Shown here in pieces: positions 62,029-64,000 of a DNA stretch of 64,000 nt. The DNA is from Gracilariopsis chorda (taxonomy: Eukaryota > Rhodophyta > Florideophyceae > Gracilariales > Gracilariaceae): assembly GCA_003194525.1 (NCBI GenBank), contig NBIV01000119.1, positions 62,001 to 126,000 of the forward strand, given 5' to 3'. The notes below the pieces were generated by a model, which did not search any database, was not told the DNA's origin, and saw nothing but the letters and a program-made list of their open reading frames with translations. The position numbers and the translations under genes were made by a program. The first letter of the stretch is position 1. Every line of letters starts with the position of its first letter.

Positions 62029-62913
62029 GTGGCGGTGGAGGCCGGTACGGAGAATGCAGCCATTGCACGAAACGCGAACGAGGATATGACCAAAAATACA
62101 AATACAGGGAGCGGAGCGTTCCCGAATGCATTGGCCACACTAAATTCAACATGGGAGGGATGGGTGGGTGGCGGTTCGACCACCAGGAATGAAGGAGCGG
62201 AAGAGAACAAGGGTGACTGGCTGGGTGGCACAAACTGACTCTGGCAGAATGCGGTACAGGGTACAGGACGTGGGTCGACGGCTGCGTGACGCCAAGGAGC
62301 GCGTAGACAGCGCCAATCTGGAGGAGTCTGTAGGCGCGCTATGGAAGCTGGAACTTGGACAACTCTTAGCCACATCGCAACCACTGTACGAACAGGCGAC
62401 GACGACGCTGCGCACTAGCCGGGAGAAGGCTATGCAAATTTTCGTGGACGAGGATCGCAAGAATGCAGTGGAAGAGAACAATGATCGCCACCTTGGGAGA
62501 AACTGGCGGACGGAGAAGAGCATGTTGCGGGAGCACTGCAACGCGACGTACTTCAGATGACGGTGGATTGCGTGTACAGCCAACGGAAGCGGGAGTCGAT
62601 GTTCGTGACGGTGGACATGGAGGACGATGGGGATGTATTGGGTAGACGTGCCGATGAGGCTAAGACGGCGCTGCGGGCTCACGACAGCCTGTGGAGATTA
62701 CGTGTTATTCTGGAGCCCGCGCAGATGACGGAACAGCGCTCCTGGGCTGTGTACTTTTCGCACGTAGGTCAGGTCAGGGAGACTTTGCTCGCAAACGGGG
62801 GACAGCTGCCAGAGGTGGGTGAGGCGCACGAGATGCACGAGGTGCACGATGAGGACGATGAGGACGATGAGGACGATGAGGACGATGAGGACGATGAGGA
62901 AGATGAAGAGTAG
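62029..62913 (+). CDS. Hypothetical helical protein with acidic Asp/Glu tail
   Basis: Three plus-strand frames follow each other with overlaps: 62029-62238, 62168-62560 and 62557-62913. The middle part is helical and charged (RYRVQDVGRRLRDAKERVDS, LLATSQPLYEQATTTLRTSR). The last ends in a run of DED units encoded by a 9-bp repeat (GAGGACGAT, 62848-62905). Two frame changes, or very short introns, would be needed for one protein. It is the only stretch here without an obvious TE signature, so it could be a host gene, but no family is recognised. Confidence 0.35.
62848..62905. repeat. 9-bp repeat GAGGACGAT
   Basis: About six copies in a row, encoding Glu-Asp-Asp on the plus strand. Confidence 0.8.
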
Positions 62914-63180
62914 CTTTCGTGGTGGCGGGGCACGTAAGGCGGGCGAGCCAGGCGGGCGAGCAGGGAGGAGGGGCCACGGAGTGCAGTGCATTACACATTG
63001 TTGCACAGTAGCCGACGGACAGCGAGCGGAGTGCGCGCCACGCGTCAGCGGTGGACATGCAGCACGTGGCGCAGCAAGGATGTGCGACGTGTGGGGCAGT
63101 GATTGGGCGGACGTAAACGGCGTGCTGGCAAAAAGCGGCGGTGGCGGGGGAAGCCGGGCTAGCGCCTTGCTGGGCGATGC

Positions 63181-64000
63181 TGACGTGCAACGCCGTCAGG
63201 GAGGGATTCCTGGTACTTGATCGTTTTCCCGATATTATCGGTTGTATAGTGTGTATATGAACTACGCCCCACAATGGTGGATGTAGACCCGTGGGACACG
63301 GCTTTGGGTCAATTGGCGGTTGGCCACAGTAGTGGATGTTGCCACGAAATGTGGAGTATTTTAGTTGATTCTATTTATTATTTTCACACCCATTTCTGGG
63401 AAGCTAGTACATAGTGCGACGGTGCACTGCCGTCGCACCAGTAAACCTTCCCCAACAAGAGACCCCAACCTGGGGAATTGGCTCTAGTTGTTAGCACTTG
63501 CGCGCGTGCTCTACTCCTCCTTGGAGAGAAACGCCGTGAACCACGGGACATCTAACCCCCTTGCACATCTAAAGGGACCCATCACTGGGAGTCATATTAT
63601 TACAATTGCATTGGTGTTTCGCCCTGTATAGGGATATTGTTACCGGCATCGCCGTTCGCCCCCGTCGCTCCCGCGACTCACTTCGTCCTCTCTTCCTCCT
63701 TTTCGCCCTTCCTTTTTCCCCTTTTTAGGGTAGCACCTCCCGCTATCTGCGGCCCTCGTGTGCGCATCCGTCCACACACCCCCACTTAAGTGGAAACCTA
63801 CCTCTGGCGAGGACGCATTCCCGCTCTCGCGGATACCGATTCTTGTCCTAAACCCTCTTGCGCTAGTCGCGAAGGGTGGCCTCGGTCTTACAAACCGGCT
63901 CCGCCATGCCACCCCTAGAGGGGCTCTACCCAGCTGGGTTCACCTCCACGGAGGACAGATCCCGAACGTCTTTCGGTGTTTCTCTCCTTTGGGGCGTTGC
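63181..64000 (+). repeat. LTR of the gypsy-2 family, cut by the window end
   Basis: It starts TGACGTGCAACGCCGTCAGG and matches the gypsy-2 LTR in the opposite orientation over all 820 visible bases. Only the last six bases (ACCACA) would lie beyond the window. It may be a solo LTR or the 5' LTR of a plus-strand element; a TGGTCTCC primer site 3 bases past the LTR would decide. A TSD candidate on the left is GATGC (63176-63180). Confidence 0.9.

Noticed and set aside
62698..63274. Minus-strand ORFs with repeated HRPHRP or VLIVLI units
   Set aside because: They are the reverse strand of the 9-bp acidic repeat and run into the LTR.
1..64000. tRNA, rRNA or other structured RNA genes
   Set aside because: I looked for tRNA-like arms and rRNA-like conserved words and found none I could support by eye. 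A covariance-model scan would settle it.

Overview
This window is a repeat-packed piece of a eukaryotic nuclear genome. Almost everything readable is transposable-element (TE) sequence. I recognise Ty1/copia, Ty3/gypsy and tyrosine-recombinase (DIRS/Ngaro-like) retrotransposons, plus CACTA/Plavaka-like, PIF/Harbinger-like, piggyBac-like and pogo/Tigger-like DNA transposons. I found no convincing host housekeeping gene, rRNA or tRNA. The mix resembles TE-rich red macroalgal genomes, but that is an impression; nothing in the sequence proves the host.

Layout. 1-948: remnant of an old Ty3 gag/protease. 949-29949: a copia element (copia-1) with unusually short 89-bp LTRs, flanked by the target-site duplication (TSD) CAATG. 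Inside it sit a solo LTR (1609-3474, TSD CCTCC) that is itself split by a second solo LTR (2102-3034, TSD TCAAC), a third solo LTR (4172-4846, TSD CTAAC), and a full-length Ty3 element, gypsy-1 (7833-29714, TSD ATATC). Gypsy-1 is split within pol by a complete Ty3 element in the opposite orientation, gypsy-2 (13488-23640, TSD TGTCC). Every boundary can be read to the base. 29955-37300: a decayed unrecognised coding region, a tyrosine-recombinase retrotransposon (minus strand, 33.15-35.7 kb) and a decayed Harbinger-type transposase. 37.6-46.7 kb: a second copia (copia-2, minus strand), apparently split by a CACTA/Plavaka-like transposase region and by a 1,063-bp Harbinger-like element. 46.7-51.1 kb: unassigned ORFs, a coding minisatellite and a pair of direct repeats. 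51.1-59.5 kb: a decayed pogo-like transposase, a piggyBac-like element (53004-56835) split by another solo LTR, and a pogo/Tigger element (56957-59466) with an intact 584-residue transposase. 60.1-62.9 kb: unassigned ORFs. 63181-64000: an LTR of the gypsy-2 family cut off by the window end.

The most interesting signal is in the two Ty3 elements. Each has an antisense ORF between pol and the 3' LTR, with a shared APWFHP-containing segment, so they appear to carry a conserved antisense gene. In gypsy-1 the gap where the sense and antisense ORFs converge holds four evenly spaced copies of a 13-bp palindrome. Both elements place a hairpin exactly 13 nt after the gag-end slippage site (a perfect A AAA AAC in gypsy-1). 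The nested gypsy-2 has more diverged LTRs (about 31/826) than its older host gypsy-1 (about 10/950), opposite to the insertion order.
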